DNA of 64,000 nt from Pseudobdellovibrionaceae bacterium (lineage in GTDB: Bacteria; Bdellovibrionota; Bdellovibrionia; Bdellovibrionales; Bdellovibrionaceae), in NCBI GenBank assembly GCA_013359135.1, contig JABWCN010000010.1, positions 1 through 64,000 of the forward strand, read 5' to 3'. The notes under the pieces are model-generated. The model saw only the letters and a list, made by a program, of their open reading frames with translations, had not been told where the DNA came from and did no database searches. This document shows, piece by piece, positions 63,909 through 64,000 of the stretch (positions are counted from its first letter, which is position 1; each line of letters starts with the position of its first letter). The translations under genes were made by a program, and so were the position numbers.

Positions 63909-64000
63909 TTAAGCTTTTTTTACGAACTCAGACTTAAGGTTTATCGCTCCAATACCATCAATTTTACAGGCAATATTGTGACCATCATGACCATCAACGA
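63909..64000 (-). CDS. C-terminal end of a gene running off the window
   Basis: On the minus strand the last 29 residues of a frame end at TAA (63911-63909), with no stop up to the window edge. The tail GHNIACKIDGIGAINLKSEF resembles the ends of fumarylacetoacetate hydrolase family proteins (GDxVEVxIEGIGxLRN), but 29 residues are too few to be sure. The gene lies 30 bases before the cyclase on the same strand, so the two may be co-transcribed. Confidence 0.5.
   Translation of the reverse strand, partial: VDGHDGHNIACKIDGIGAINLKSEFVKKA

Overview
This is an AT-rich window of a Gram-negative chromosome, with GC in the mid-30s per cent judged by eye. It most resembles the Bdellovibrionota (Bdellovibrio and like organisms). 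The basis is the gene mix: a Bat/MoxR operon joined to lytic transglycosylases, many secreted or lipoprotein genes of unknown function, an smc-ftsY pair, a zapA-ygfA-rny-tyrS block, and a free-standing c-di-GMP-I riboswitch RNA resembling the merRNA of Bdellovibrio attack-phase cells. The species cannot be named from the sequence alone.

Layout. Positions 1-3854 hold a polymorphic-toxin-like locus: a large secreted protein ending in a RES-like NAD-cleaving domain, followed by two small candidate immunity genes and abutting a tRNA-Gln(UUG) gene. Positions 4191-7034 (minus) carry an HtrA protease, a DUF1844 protein and an M48-type protein that has lost its zinc motif. Positions 7189-18822 (plus) carry moxR, a DUF58 gene, an unassigned membrane protein, batA, batB, batC and batD, then two membrane- or periplasm-directed lytic transglycosylases. 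A large orphan secreted protein follows (19080-21473), then the c-di-GMP RNA on the minus strand (about 21475-21884).

Positions 22032-30159 contain an OPT-family transporter, an Mrp-type Fe-S carrier ATPase, a degenerate J-domain-like membrane protein, a di-haem c-type cytochrome, a secreted protein with a protein-glutaminase-like Cys-His-Asp domain, and glycyl-tRNA synthetase. Positions 30203-42944 contain a CPA2 cation/proton antiporter, pyruvate phosphate dikinase with a structured leader, a secreted M48 protease with a small partner, a TIGR00027-type methyltransferase, two secreted orphans (one apparently starting at AUC), an AI-2E-type permease, and a HAMP-like membrane protein with its neighbour.

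Positions 43097-53092 form a housekeeping run: smc, ftsY, zapA, 5-formyl-THF cyclo-ligase, RNase Y, tyrS and a [2Fe-2S] ferredoxin. Positions 53140-64000 are accessory: a FIST-like protein, an HPF-like ribosome factor, a secreted orphan behind a sigma-54-like promoter, an orphan PhnD-type lipoprotein, a DUF4156 lipoprotein, a FecR protein, a TPR/beta-barrel protein, and a CHASE2 adenylate/guanylate cyclase. The window ends inside a further minus-strand gene.

Together the genes point to an envelope-active, secretion-rich lifestyle. The most notable items are the RES toxin module, the stand-alone c-di-GMP RNA, the glutaminase-like secreted protein, the pseudo-M48 protein, and the unusual AUC start. 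No CRISPR array, insertion sequence, rRNA or replication origin was seen.
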